From contig CP150580.1 of assembly GCA_049487715.1 (NCBI GenBank), forward strand, positions 372,001 through 436,000: a stretch of DNA of 64,000 nucleotides, written 5' to 3'. A program made the position numbers and the translations under genes. The notes beneath the pieces are model-generated. The model made no database searches. It was given only the letters and a program-made list of their open reading frames with translations, and was not told the DNA's origin. Shown in pieces: positions 9,171 to 18,500 of the stretch. Positions within the stretch are counted from its first letter, which is position 1, and every line of letters starts with the position of its first letter. This stretch comes from Pycnococcus provasolii. Taxonomy: Eukaryota > Chlorophyta > Pseudoscourfieldiophyceae > Pseudoscourfieldiales.

Positions 9171-9829
9171 ATGCCTCAGTCCTGGTCGTCGTCGTCGTCG
9201 CCTTCTTTCACGTTGAACATGACGCTGCTAAACTGCCCCACCGACGGCTCGCCGGCACTTAACACGCCGTACGGCATGATCCCGGGAGGCTCAGGACTCG
9301 CAGCTATCAGCCCACGAGCACGTAGCCCGCGACGTGTACAAGGGAAGAGATACGCAAGGCCGACCATCACAGGTGCTCGTAAGTAGAATATAGATAAAAA
9401 TTCTTTCAGAGAGCCTGACATAACTAACACACGCACACGCACGCACACCTCAATCATTCATTCACGCATCTCTCCATCTCAGCGTCGACGATGACAGGCC
9501 GTGGGACGAACTCGACGCGCACGTTCCAAGGAACGATGACGGACTTTCTGCACTACAACAAGGACGGGTTCGTCAAAGGCAGGGACTGGAACCAGGACGT
9601 GCACCCGATACCGAGCCTCATCAACCGGAGCGACCGGCCCATCGTGTCGTCGACGGGCTGGAATCCGCTCGCGTCCAGGTGGTCGCCGGCACGGCCAGGC
9701 TGGAAGGAGAACTCGTTCGTCGACTCGCCGGAGTTCTCAAGCGACGAGCTCACGCACCGCTCGTTCAACGGGCAGGACGGCGTCGACCTCAACGCGTCCA
9801 TAAGCGCAAAAAGCGTCTACGGCTCGTGA
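9171..9829 (+). CDS. Small two-exon basic protein, unknown
   Basis: Exons are 9171-9378 and 9483-9829, giving a product of about 184 aa. The intron has a GTAAGT donor, a CTAAC branch-like motif at 9424 and a CTCAG acceptor. Joining C|CG keeps the frame into MTGRGTNSTR, which is the main support for one gene rather than two small ones. The product is rich in Ser, Pro, Gly, Asn and Trp, with short aromatic motifs (DFLHYNKDGF, STGWNPLASRW, RPGWKENSF). It has no signal peptide or membrane segment. The style recalls small microtubule-associated proteins, but no family is recognised. It is convergent with an EF-hand gene. Confidence 0.6.
9379..9482 (+). other. Intron, 104 bp, GTAAGT...CAG
   Basis: The donor follows GGTGCTC, a TAACTAAC branch-like motif lies about 60 nt before the acceptor, and the acceptor is CATCTCAG. 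The frame is preserved across the junction (phase 1). Confidence 0.65.
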
Positions 9830-10049
9830 CTATGACCGCGCCCGCGCACGCGAGTAAGTCACAAAATGAGGCAAAAACGTGCTCAGACGAATTACACGCA
9901 CCAACACGCACACACTTGCACACACACAAAGCTTCGTTCCTCCGAGTGTCCGTGTACGATGACGAATCCGTCGCGCACGCAGTTCTTGTCGCGATGCGAT
10001 TAGTTAAGGTGCCGTACCTGTGCACACGCTTGGCTCAGCTCAGCTCAGC

Positions 10050-11138
10050 TCAGCGGTGGTAGATGGCGGAACGGCGGCCGCTCGACCCTAGCGCGAGGTG
10101 CGCAAACTCCTCGTAGTCCAGGACGCCGTTCTTGTCTTCGTCAAACTGCTCAAAGAGGTCGTCGAGGCACTTCTCGCTCACGGACACGCCGAGCATCTGC
10201 AGCGCCTCCTCGAGCTCCTGCTTGTTGATGCCGCCATCCTCGTTCTCGTCGAAGAATGCGAACGCCTTGAACAGGTTATCGTTCGACAGGTACTTGGCGT
10301 TGCCAGTGCCGAGCGTGCGCATCTTGATCTTCTCCTTGGCGAGCGAGAGCATGAAAGCCTCCGACGCATCCGCCTTCTTCTTGCGGTCCTCCATCACGTC
10401 GGCCACGCGCTTCTGGCTCATACCACGTCCAAGCATCTCCTCCTCCGACATCTTAGGTTTGCTATCCTCGTCGTCGTTGTTCGTGCTAAGCGTTGTCGGG
10501 CCGGACTCACGCCACGCTTGCTGCGCGCGGTTCAGCGCGGTGTCCATAGCCTTGGCACCGACTGTTGGCTTGTCTGCGCCTTCCACGCAGAGTGCGCGCA
10601 CAAACTCGCGGTACTCGAGGTTGCCATCCTTGTTCGTGTCCACCATGTCGAAGAGCTTCCTGCACGCCTTGGGGTTGTAGCCGAGTCCAACGAGCGCCTC
10701 CTCGAACTCGGTGTACGTCAGCTTGTTGCTGTTATCTTTGTCGAGGTAACGGAACGCGTCGTACATGCGCTTCCCCTCCTTCGACGACACCTTGCGTCTC
10801 CTCGGCTCGGGGGTGGTCCTCGAGCTGGACGCGCTTGCGTTGCTTGCACGCGACGCGTTTCGGCTTCGTGCCCTTTCCATCGTGCGCGCCGTGACGGGGT
10901 CCTTGGGCCCGGTGTTCGCCGGCCTTGCGGAGCGCGCTCGCGGCGGCATGCCCTCCCTGGACATCGGCCTCTGCCCTCCCCCCGTTGGCTTGGGTCCACC
11001 ATGTGCGCCTGCCCTGTTATTGTCTCCGAGCGTCGGCGTCGCGGGTCTCATGCTCATGGCGACCCTGTTCGTGGGCGTCGGCGGCCTTGCGGATGGCGCG
11101 AGGCGCATCCCTTCAACGTTGGACTGCCCGGACGACAT
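10050..11138 (-). CDS. Protein with four EF-hands
   Basis: Product of about 362 aa from the first ATG at 11138; the longer frame starts with GTG. The N-terminal 115 residues are a disordered, Arg/Ser/Pro-rich basic tail. Two EF-hand pairs follow: DKDNSNKLTYTE (about 133-144) and DTNKDGNLEYRE (about 167-178), then a linker of about 120 residues, then DENEDGGINKQE (about 297-308) and DEDKNGVLDYEE (about 333-344). All four loops keep acidic residues at positions 1 and 12, so Ca2+ binding is likely. The basic tail suggests attachment to a polyanionic or filamentous partner, such as microtubules, which is inference. It differs from calmodulin or centrin in its tail and long linker. A GTAAGT lies just upstream at 11160, so a 5' leader intron is possible. 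Confidence 0.85.
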   Translation of the reverse strand: MSSGQSNVEGMRLAPSARPPTPTNRVAMSMRPATPTLGDNNRAGAHGGPKPTGGGQRPMSREGMPPRARSARPANTGPKDPVTARTMERARSRNASRASNASASSSRTTPEPRRRKVSSKEGKRMYDAFRYLDKDNSNKLTYTEFEEALVGLGYNPKACRKLFDMVDTNKDGNLEYREFVRALCVEGADKPTVGAKAMDTALNRAQQAWRESGPTTLSTNNDDEDSKPKMSEEEMLGRGMSQKRVADVMEDRKKKADASEAFMLSLAKEKIKMRTLGTGNAKYLSNDNLFKAFAFFDENEDGGINKQELEEALQMLGVSVSEKCLDDLFEQFDEDKNGVLDYEEFAHLALGSSGRRSAIYHR

Positions 11139-12193
11139 AGAAGACACAACAAGGACTTACCGTAGTAATAACCACCACCAAACCGAACCAAACCGTGAGG
11201 AAATGACACACTCCCTAAAGTAACCTTGCTTGAGCCTCAATTGACACCACCCAGGTGGGACGGGGACTGCTTGACACACTGTCAGACGTGGAGACGTGGA
11301 CGTGCCGTTGACCGAGACAGACGCTTATTATTAACCTTACCGGGTAGTAGGCGCGGACTCGCGGACGGAGAAGAACAAAACGAAAACGAAAACGAAACCG
11401 AGGGTTGTTAACTCACTCACTCAACAAACTCACTCACTCAGCCGACCGACCGACCACCTTTTTGGTAAGCGGAAAGGAGTCGAGGCTCATCGTCGCGCTC
11501 ATGGTTGTCGGGCTCAACCTGTCGGGCTCATCGTCGGGCTCATCAACCTGTCGGTCTCGACCGGCTTATGTCGTGGTCATCGTCGTGGTCATCATCGTCG
11601 GGAACGGGAAGGCGCATGGTTCATCGTTGTCGAGCTCAAAAGAAACATGCGGCCTTTGTCCTAGAGTCCTCTTCTTGTCGCCCGTCTCAAAAGCAGTGCT
11701 CCTCGTCCTTTGAGGGATGGCTGGCTGGCTGGTGATCGGGATGGTCGTCGTCCCTCGTCGGCGGGTTTTCACCGGACTTCAGAAGGAATCCATGAAGGAA
11801 TCCAGTGAGTGGTCAAGTGAGTGGTCAAGTGAGTGGTCAAGTCCAGCAACCTCCTAGGAGCACCACCTTCGGCCTTCGGGTCTCACTTCTTTCTTTCTTG
11901 CCAACCTTCGCAAACGTGATATCAGTGAAACCTTAAATTTGTAGAGTACCTTGCAATGCCGCAGCCACTCCAGTCAGAGGAAGGGAAATCAGCGAGAAAC
12001 GACAAGCCATGGCGTCGACGAAACAATTATACTCGCACGTGACCTCGAGTGGTTGTTGTCTGGCGTCGACGGCAACAGCGGAACGGCTGGCTACCTAATG
12101 AAGGATATCGTGGTGTGTGAGACAGACACATGTTCTCCCTCCCTGTTTTGATCGTCGGAAAATTTGTTACAGTATTTTTACATAGTCTTCGCC
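11139..12193. other. Intergenic, no gene seen
   Basis: 5' flank of the EF-hand gene and 3' flank of ATG5. It has degenerate short repeats (GTCGGGCTCATCGTC-like near 11505-11560; GTGAGTGGTCAA tandem copies near 11804-11840; CTCACTCA runs near 11410-11440). Open frames here are short and without family features. Confidence 0.55.
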
Positions 12194-13306
12194 CTATTGG
12201 TATGACGCAATCGCCTTCAAACAAACGTACAGAAAGCCATCCATGTCGCGCAAGCTGCGCCACGCCTGCCACACGCTCAGCTCACACGCCGTGGAATTGG
12301 GAAGCGCGAGTCCGCCAACGACGAGAAGGGTCGTCGTCTTGCCATCTAAGAACGACGACAGAGACGTGTCGCGAATCGCACCCTGCACCGCGTCGAGCAG
12401 GCTCCGCGGCGCACCGTCTCCGTCAATCGACGCCGCACGAGACACGACGCTCAGATGATGCGAACCAGCGCCTCCTTCCGGCACGCCGCCTTCGTTCGCA
12501 ACGAGTGCGACGACGCGCAGTGGTATGCGCCTGCTCTTCTCCCACGCGCCTTCGCGCATCAGCTTCGCGACTTCGCTCGTGGCGTCGGCGTACTTGTGCG
12601 CGTCCCCTTCGAGTGCCGCCTGGAATGCCGCATCTTGCTTAGCGATGGCGAGTCCCGCGACAGCCTGCGTGTTTCCCACGGTGCAGAAGCACGCCTCCTT
12701 GAGCGCCATGAAGAACGCCTGTCTCGTCGGCGCGAGGGCGGACGTGTTGTCGTAGTCGTCGTCGAACATAGAGCGTGTGTATATTTGCGCCGGATACTCG
12801 TGTTGTGCGTGTAAGTTTGACGTTTGGCACGTGTGCTGTAGCGTCCACGAGCTGTTGCTTGAGCGTACGGGCAGAGTTTTGTTTTGTGCGAGAACGCCGT
12901 TTGCAGTTTCCGCCGAGATGTGTACGGTGGCATCGTGCATGACCCCGAGCGGTAGATTCCACCTCAACATCGAAGTGTACGAAGTGGAGGTGGATTCTCC
13001 CCCAAAAACATTCAAGGCAAGAAGACGAGGCGCGACCACCTCTATGAGACCACCACCACCTGCTGAAGAAGAAGCTGAAGACGAAGACATGATCGTTTTC
13101 TTCATCAAAGCAAGAACATCATCATCATAACAAGACATGATGTCAATCACAAGGCCGCACAAATAGGACGAACGCCTCGTGATACAATCCAACGAGTGTG
13201 AAGATGAGCCTGTGGTGCTAATAAATCTCAGAGATGTGCTTATCCATGAGCTTTGGCATGACAACAACACGGCATCAAGGTCAAGAGCAGCATTGGTGTC
13301 AGCCAT
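12194..13306 (-). CDS. ATG5: Autophagy protein 5
   Basis: Product of 370 aa in one exon, starting at a genuine ATG. Segments follow the ATG5 order. An N-terminal Trp segment precedes TRRSSYLCGLVIDI, comparable to the PRIGYLPLL block, and LRWNLPLGVMHD corresponds to LKWYIPTGVLFD. FFMALKEACFCTVGN corresponds to the helix carrying the ATG12-acceptor lysine (here about K203). The C-terminal ubiquitin-like part begins at RRIPLRVVALV and ends WRSLRDMDGFLYVCLKA. In other eukaryotes ATG5 is conjugated to ATG12 and, with ATG16, promotes ATG8 lipidation on the phagophore. Family similarity is moderate overall but the key lysine context and domain order agree. It is divergent from CIAO2. Confidence 0.82.
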   Translation of the reverse strand: MADTNAALDLDAVLLSCQSSWISTSLRFISTTGSSSHSLDCITRRSSYLCGLVIDIMSCYDDDVLALMKKTIMSSSSASSSAGGGGLIEVVAPRLLALNVFGGESTSTSYTSMLRWNLPLGVMHDATVHISAETANGVLAQNKTLPVRSSNSSWTLQHTCQTSNLHAQHEYPAQIYTRSMFDDDYDNTSALAPTRQAFFMALKEACFCTVGNTQAVAGLAIAKQDAAFQAALEGDAHKYADATSEVAKLMREGAWEKSRRIPLRVVALVANEGGVPEGGAGSHHLSVVSRAASIDGDGAPRSLLDAVQGAIRDTSLSSFLDGKTTTLLVVGGLALPNSTACELSVWQAWRSLRDMDGFLYVCLKAIASYQ

Positions 13307-13618
13307 GGTGGTTAGTTCGGGAGTTGGGTGCGAAGAGTGTGATGACAGGGCCCAGGAGGGGGGGGGGAGGGAGGGAAGCCCTTCCTACGGGGAGGACGGA
13401 CGGTCGGGTTAGGGTTTTACAGAAGTTGAGATTAGGGCTAGGGTTACGTCTAGGGTTACTGCTTTTGCTTTTGGCTTCCCCCTCCTCCTGAGCTCTGCCG
13501 CCATTGCCCAACAAACTTGTTGTTGTTGTTTTCCTTGGCAGCTTGGTGTATTTGTTTGTGTTTGTGTTTGTGTTTTTCCAGCGAGCCGTTCCGTTCGTTC
13601 ACTTCACTCACTTCACTC
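13307..13618. promoter_or_regulatory. Bidirectional ATG5/CIAO2 promoter region
   Basis: The 312-bp gap between divergent start codons must hold regulatory sequence for both genes. It contains degenerate telomere-type repeats at 13405-13460 (GGGTTAGGGTTTT, ATTAGGGCTAGGGTTA, CTAGGGTTA), a G-rich run at 13347-13374 and TTTGTG repeats near 13553-13575. No TATA box is evident. Confidence 0.5.
13405..13460. repeat. Degenerate TTAGGG-type repeats
   Basis: Four TAGGGTT/TTAGGG-like units interrupted by other sequence, about 100-155 bp upstream of the ATG5 start. The motif is that of the clean array at 8393-8436, in the opposite strand orientation. Confidence 0.65.
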
Positions 13619-14095
13619 ATGATGGCTCCTCGTCATCTCGACAACCCGTCTCCCGTCTTGATCGCACCTCGTCCTCCGCGCTCACCAGATTCCCCCGGGT
13701 CCCAGGAAGGATGGTCATCGGCGGACGTCTTCGAACTGCTGCGCACCATCGTCGACCCCGAACACCCGCACACGCTCGAGGAACTTGGCGTCGTCAAGGA
13801 GGATGACATCGTCGTTACCGACGTATCCTCGACTCGAAAACATAGTGTGAACGTACACTTCACGCCGACCGTGCCTCACTGCTCCATGGCGACTCTCATT
13901 GGACTCTGCATACGTGTACGACTTCTGCGCGAAATGCCGTCGACGTTCAAGCTCGACGTGGCTGTCGCTGCAGGAACGCACGCGTCGGAAATGGCAATCA
14001 ACAAACAGCTTGCGGACAAGGAACGCGTGGCGGCGGCGCTCGAAAACCCTGGCATGATGGAAATGGTGGAAGCTTGTTTGGTGGAACCCACGTAG
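13619..14095 (+). CDS. CIAO2: Cytosolic Fe-S assembly component 2 (MIP18/AE7 family)
   Basis: Product of 158 aa from the ATG at 13619 (two Met in a row); the longer frame adds a poorly conserved leader. The body matches the MIP18/FAM96 (DUF59-type) fold: [23 protein letters not shown], the reactive-Cys block [19 protein letters not shown], and the conserved [19 protein letters not shown] followed by [16 protein letters not shown]. In other eukaryotes CIAO2 works with CIAO1 and MMS19 to insert 4Fe-4S clusters into cytosolic and nuclear enzymes such as DNA polymerases and helicases. The length is normal for the family. This is one of the most conserved genes in the window. Confidence 0.95.
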   Translation: MMAPRHLDNPSPVLIAPRPPRSPDSPGSQEGWSSADVFELLRTIVDPEHPHTLEELGVVKEDDIVVTDVSSTRKHSVNVHFTPTVPHCSMATLIGLCIRVRLLREMPSTFKLDVAVAAGTHASEMAINKQLADKERVAAALENPGMMEMVEACLVEPT

Positions 14096-14166
14096 TCAAT
14101 AGAAAGGTAAGAATGTCTTGTACAGTTGTGTACACTAACTTGAACCACTGCAGCCCTTTTGTTCCC

Positions 14167-15297
14167 CTACTCCCTCGCGCGCTTGCGGCTCGCGTGCTCT
14201 CGCACAGTGCCGTTTCTCTTCTTCTTGTGCTGATTCGTCGTCGTCGGCGCACCATCCTCCCGAGCAGCAGCAGGCAGCATACCACCCGCGCGTTCTCCGT
14301 AGTCGAAAAGGATCTCGTCTCCATGCCGAATTCCAGCTGGGCCGGCACGTAGCACGACACTAAGCGGCGCACCTGTGGCACACCCTCCTTCGACGGCGAC
14401 GTCGGCGTTCGCGCCGTTATGCCAACCACCCGTAGACGGCGCGTGGTTGGCATAACGCATGAGCGTACCTACGTTCGTCGCGTCCAGGCAAACTCCACTC
14501 CACGCGCACAGCTCAAACAAGTACGACGTTCCCTTCTGGTCGTAGATGGCGCCACGTTTTTGCGCCTCCGAGCGGCTGATGAGCTCACCCCCGTATCGGC
14601 TGACAATCTCTCCCGTCATGAAGTCGCGTCGCGCAAATAGCCCGAGGCTGCTGCACACCGTGCTTCGTCGCACCTCCACCGAGTCGGTGCACGTTTGGAG
14701 GGCGGTTTGGCACGTCACGTACGGAACGGTGCATCCAGTGAAGCGCCACGACGCTCGTCCACGCTTTCTCACCTTCTCCGCCTTGTGGTTAAGGTTTCGT
14801 CGTCGTCGTCGCGGCTGTTCTGATGTCGTCGTTGCGTTTTTTTCCCCCACGACGTCCATGTCGTAGTGAAACGTGTACGGGTTGAATCTGCGCGCCATGT
14901 TCTTTTTTAGGTCGTGTAATGTGCGCACGGCTCGTTGGGAGAGCATCGAAGGCACTGCCTCGGAGAACGTTGTTGTTGACGATGCCGATGTTGCTGCACC
15001 ATTGTTGTTGTTTGCTTGATGCAAGATCCGTCCGTAGACGTGTTCGAGTTCCCACAGATGCAGATTGGCGTGCACGTGGTAGTCGAGCGAAACGAAGGCG
15101 TCGTCACGTGTGAGTGTGAAAGGAGCAGAAGATGATGACGAAGGTGGATGAGGATGAGGGCGCATGAGTGGAAATATGGGACCTCTATATACGCGACGAC
15201 GTGCTGCGCGTGCTGCGCTGCACCGGATGATTGTGCCTGACAGAGGAGAGGACAGGTTGGGGGCGACCTGACCTGATCTCGCGAAACGTCCCATCAT
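14167..15297 (-). CDS. SET-domain protein, probable lysine methyltransferase
   Basis: Product of about 376 aa from the ATG at 15297; an alternative start at 15165 would remove a basic, possibly organelle-targeting leader. The N-terminal half is low complexity with Asn, Ser/Thr and a basic patch (RRRRRNLNHKAEKVRKRG). The C-terminal SET domain shows SSLGLFARRDFMTGEIVSRY, GGELISRSEAQKR, the SYLFEL strand, CLDATNVGTLMRYANHA (the R(F/Y)xNH pseudoknot motif) and GDEILFDYGE with the catalytic-region Tyr. I see no pre-SET zinc cluster and no CxCxxxxC post-SET. The substrate cannot be stated; such proteins methylate histones or non-histone proteins. It is convergent with CIAO2 (71 bp apart). Confidence 0.8.
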   Translation of the reverse strand: MMGRFARSGQVAPNLSSPLSGTIIRCSAARAARRRVYRGPIFPLMRPHPHPPSSSSSAPFTLTRDDAFVSLDYHVHANLHLWELEHVYGRILHQANNNNGAATSASSTTTFSEAVPSMLSQRAVRTLHDLKKNMARRFNPYTFHYDMDVVGEKNATTTSEQPRRRRRNLNHKAEKVRKRGRASWRFTGCTVPYVTCQTALQTCTDSVEVRRSTVCSSLGLFARRDFMTGEIVSRYGGELISRSEAQKRGAIYDQKGTSYLFELCAWSGVCLDATNVGTLMRYANHAPSTGGWHNGANADVAVEGGCATGAPLSVVLRAGPAGIRHGDEILFDYGERAGGMLPAAAREDGAPTTTNQHKKKRNGTVREHASRKRARE

Positions 15298-15515
15298 CAC
15301 ACCCAACCCCGAAATGGAACAAAACAGTTCCAGTTCAGGTCGTGTTTTTTTGCTCCTTGGGCCCTTGGGACGGACTTCACTTCGTTCGGTGCGTCATGTA
15401 CCTGTATGTGGTCAACGGACTTTGTTTGGTGCACATGTATATGTACAATGTTGAAGGGAAAATGGATTCATATAGTATTGTAATACTACTGTACTATTCA
15501 AAGGTTAAGCTACAC
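15298..15515. other. Spacer between SET gene and polycystin-like gene
   Basis: 218 bp holding the 5' flank of the SET gene and the 3' flank of the polycystin-like gene, both on the minus strand. Nothing else is recognisable. Confidence 0.5.
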
Positions 15516-18500
15516 CTAAGGAGGAGAGCTCTGGGAGGAGCCATCACCACCACCCCACTCGTTAAACGTCGCGTGGTGAACGTCGAGAATGGATGGACTT
15601 TCACCTCTCTTCTCTTTTGCCGACCCCACTTGCAGGGCATTTTCGTCATTTCCGCAAAGAAGCAAATTCAGCATGAGTCCCGTTGCGCGCCATGGAACCT
15701 CCGTGATGACGCCAACAACGTCCGTGCCTGCACGCCACACGTTGTCGACCAAATCGCCACGGCCGTAACTGTTCAACCATGAGGGCAGGTTCGCACGCAG
15801 ACGCATACGCATCTTGTTGGCTGCTGCCACGCGAGGTGCAGCGTCGCGCGTTACTATCACTGCATCACGCAATGTCATGCTCAGCTTGAGCGTATCTTCA
15901 GTCACAGCCTGCAATCCTTTGGCAGTATCTCTGGCACGAAGAAGCACCGCCTTCACTAGCTCTTCACCATGCATTTTTCCAAATTCTGTCCCTGCACGCC
16001 AGCCAATGTCGTGGACGATGCGCCTTGAGAGATGCACGCAGGCGTCGTGCAGAATTTGACTGCGCTTCGCGTCCATGAGGTGCAGGGTCTTACTGCGAAA
16101 GCGCAAACGGTCATCTTTCGTCACGAAACGCAACAGCAGATTCTCCATGGCGGTATTCGTCTCATCGTTATTTGCCTCCTTCTTCACAGCCAAATCCTCT
16201 TGTCTAGGTTCAACGCCCGCTTCCGTAACGTTCAACACCAAGACGTCTGGTAAAAGGGCAAGTCCACTTGTCCACTCATTCAGCATTTCAACGTCAACGT
16301 CAACAACGTATTTGGACGAGGCATAGTCGTCTCGCTTCGACGCGGTCTCGTGTAGTTTATGAAGCACCTCTCCCAGCGCCGTAGGACCTGTTTTCACGAG
16401 GGGGATTAGATTCGGTTAGAAAATGCAACAGAAATTTAGGAAAAACAAACAAACAAACTAATCAACCCAAAGCAAAACACATACAAATCACACAAAAAAA
16501 AAAAGCAAACCCAACACCAGTTCGTACCCAGTAACCCTAGTTTCGGCAACACAAGCTCCTGGCGATTCACCCGATTCATGCGAAGGTAGCGGTCTGTGTC
16601 CATGCGCAAGCCATCCTCACGCGCATCGCTGGTGAATAGCTCAACACGAGAACCATTTTCTTCCGAATCCAGGCCTCTCTCACGGCCCTCACGGTCGTGC
16701 TGAATACGCTTCATCATAACATCTAGCATCGATGCAGCCTGCCAAGAAGAGTGCAGGAGGCGGCGTGCACTTCTCCAGCGATCTTTCACTGAAAGTTTAC
16801 TTTTCAATTCTATCGCCGGGCCCTTACTCCACCACGTGCTTAATATGAGCGCATTTACCTTTGCTCGTGGATTCTCAAGTAACGCATTGGAATGCGACGA
16901 TGAGCTGCTCGCCTCATTCGAATCCATCTCGAATCCTCTGATCCCGCTGCTCGCCTCAAAGCCACGAAGTCCGCGCCGAGGATCAAGCCACTTTGCATTG
17001 CCTGAAAATACGAAAGCGGACGTGTTCTTCCACCCAAGATTGTACAGCACAGAGCTGAGAATGTCTCGCACTTCATCGAGGTGCCCTGAAGTACGCATCG
17101 ACGAGCGCGCTATTGAATCGACTTGCGACTCCTTCTTACTGTCAAGACGTTCTCTCGCCAGGCGGCGCTGACGCTCTTCCGTGAAGAAGTCAAGAAGAAT
17201 CGCAACCACGAACTGCATGAGCACGAAAACAGTGATTAGCGGGTAGAAGACGTGCACAAGAGCCAGGGCAACATTCTCAGTCGGCTCCACGATCACACCT
17301 TCACCCATGCCCAAATTGACACGGTACTGCAAGCCGGACGAATCGCCCACCTGACTTTCGGCCAGACTTTCGATGGCGTGATGCGCACGGGCATGCATAC
17401 TCATGCGATGACCAACTAGTATGTACAATGCATATGCGCAGAGAATCGTGAAGAACATCATCACACCAATCAATGTGATCATGTTTGGGAGACCGCGCTG
17501 CAGTGTGCGCATGTACGGATACATCATAGGAAGACCAAAAAAGTGGCGGATGATATTCGCGGCAATACCCAGCAGGATGGGAACCTGAAGCACGAGGTAG
17601 CAACCATTGAGCGTGCTCATGGCATCCACCTTATCGAGAAGAGATAAGTAGGCGTCCCGCTCCGACAAGTCCACGGGTAGCGTGTGTCTCCATGCACCAC
17701 GTGGATAGCCCTCCACCGGAGGCTGAGGATCGGCGAGACGCTTAGGAAGAAGGATGCGTGCCTCCGCAGAGCCGTCACCATCATACCAGCGGTAACTACG
17801 CTCGTATGTAAAGTCGCGCACGTACGCGAAGAAGTACACAAAATGCACGATGCTAGCCGCCAACAAGCAAAGTGGGATCGCTAGTTGAATCGCGTCAACC
17901 ACAACCATCCATGCATCCACCATAAAATGACGATGCACAATGCGCTGCTGGAGCCGTCGAATAATAGATTCGTGCAGCAAATGCGCAAATCGACGCGCAT
18001 CACCAACAGAGCTTATACAAAGCAAGACTGCCAATGCCGCGACAAGCACCTCAACTACAAATAGGCCAAGATGACCCGTTGAGCCGTCGAAGTAGTCAAA
18101 GAGCGGAACCTTTCCAATCTCTGTGATCGACGATAGCTCGCCCTGTGCACTTACCACCATGCGAACTCGAACGTCAACGAGTACATCCGCAGGCTCGTTA
18201 TGGAGAATCACGCGAATATCCACGGATCGCGTTCGACGGTCGACAAATCGAGACAGGTATAAATACGACAGCAAGCGCTTCGCACGGCTCTCCATCAGGG
18301 TGCCATCGAGATACACGTCAAAAAGAGCACGCTCCATGTCAGTCGAAGACATTTCTCTATTGGGATCGTAGTCGCGATCGAAGAAGGCGAATGGCGTATC
18401 AGGCGCTGCTAGCTCTGAGTCGTTGTAGAATGCAGCTCTCACCGATCGCAACGTAGGATCGTACAGTCCATGTAAATTCGTGTCAACAGGATTGGTCACA

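Noticed and set aside
10098-11165. 355-codon plus-strand frame opposite the EF-hand gene
   Set aside because: The minus strand carries four canonical EF-hand loops. The plus product is Val/Leu/Arg-rich and unlike any family.
15183-15190. TATATA as TATA box of the SET gene
   Set aside because: It lies inside the frame from 15297 and only about 20 nt before the alternative ATG at 15165, too close for a normal leader.
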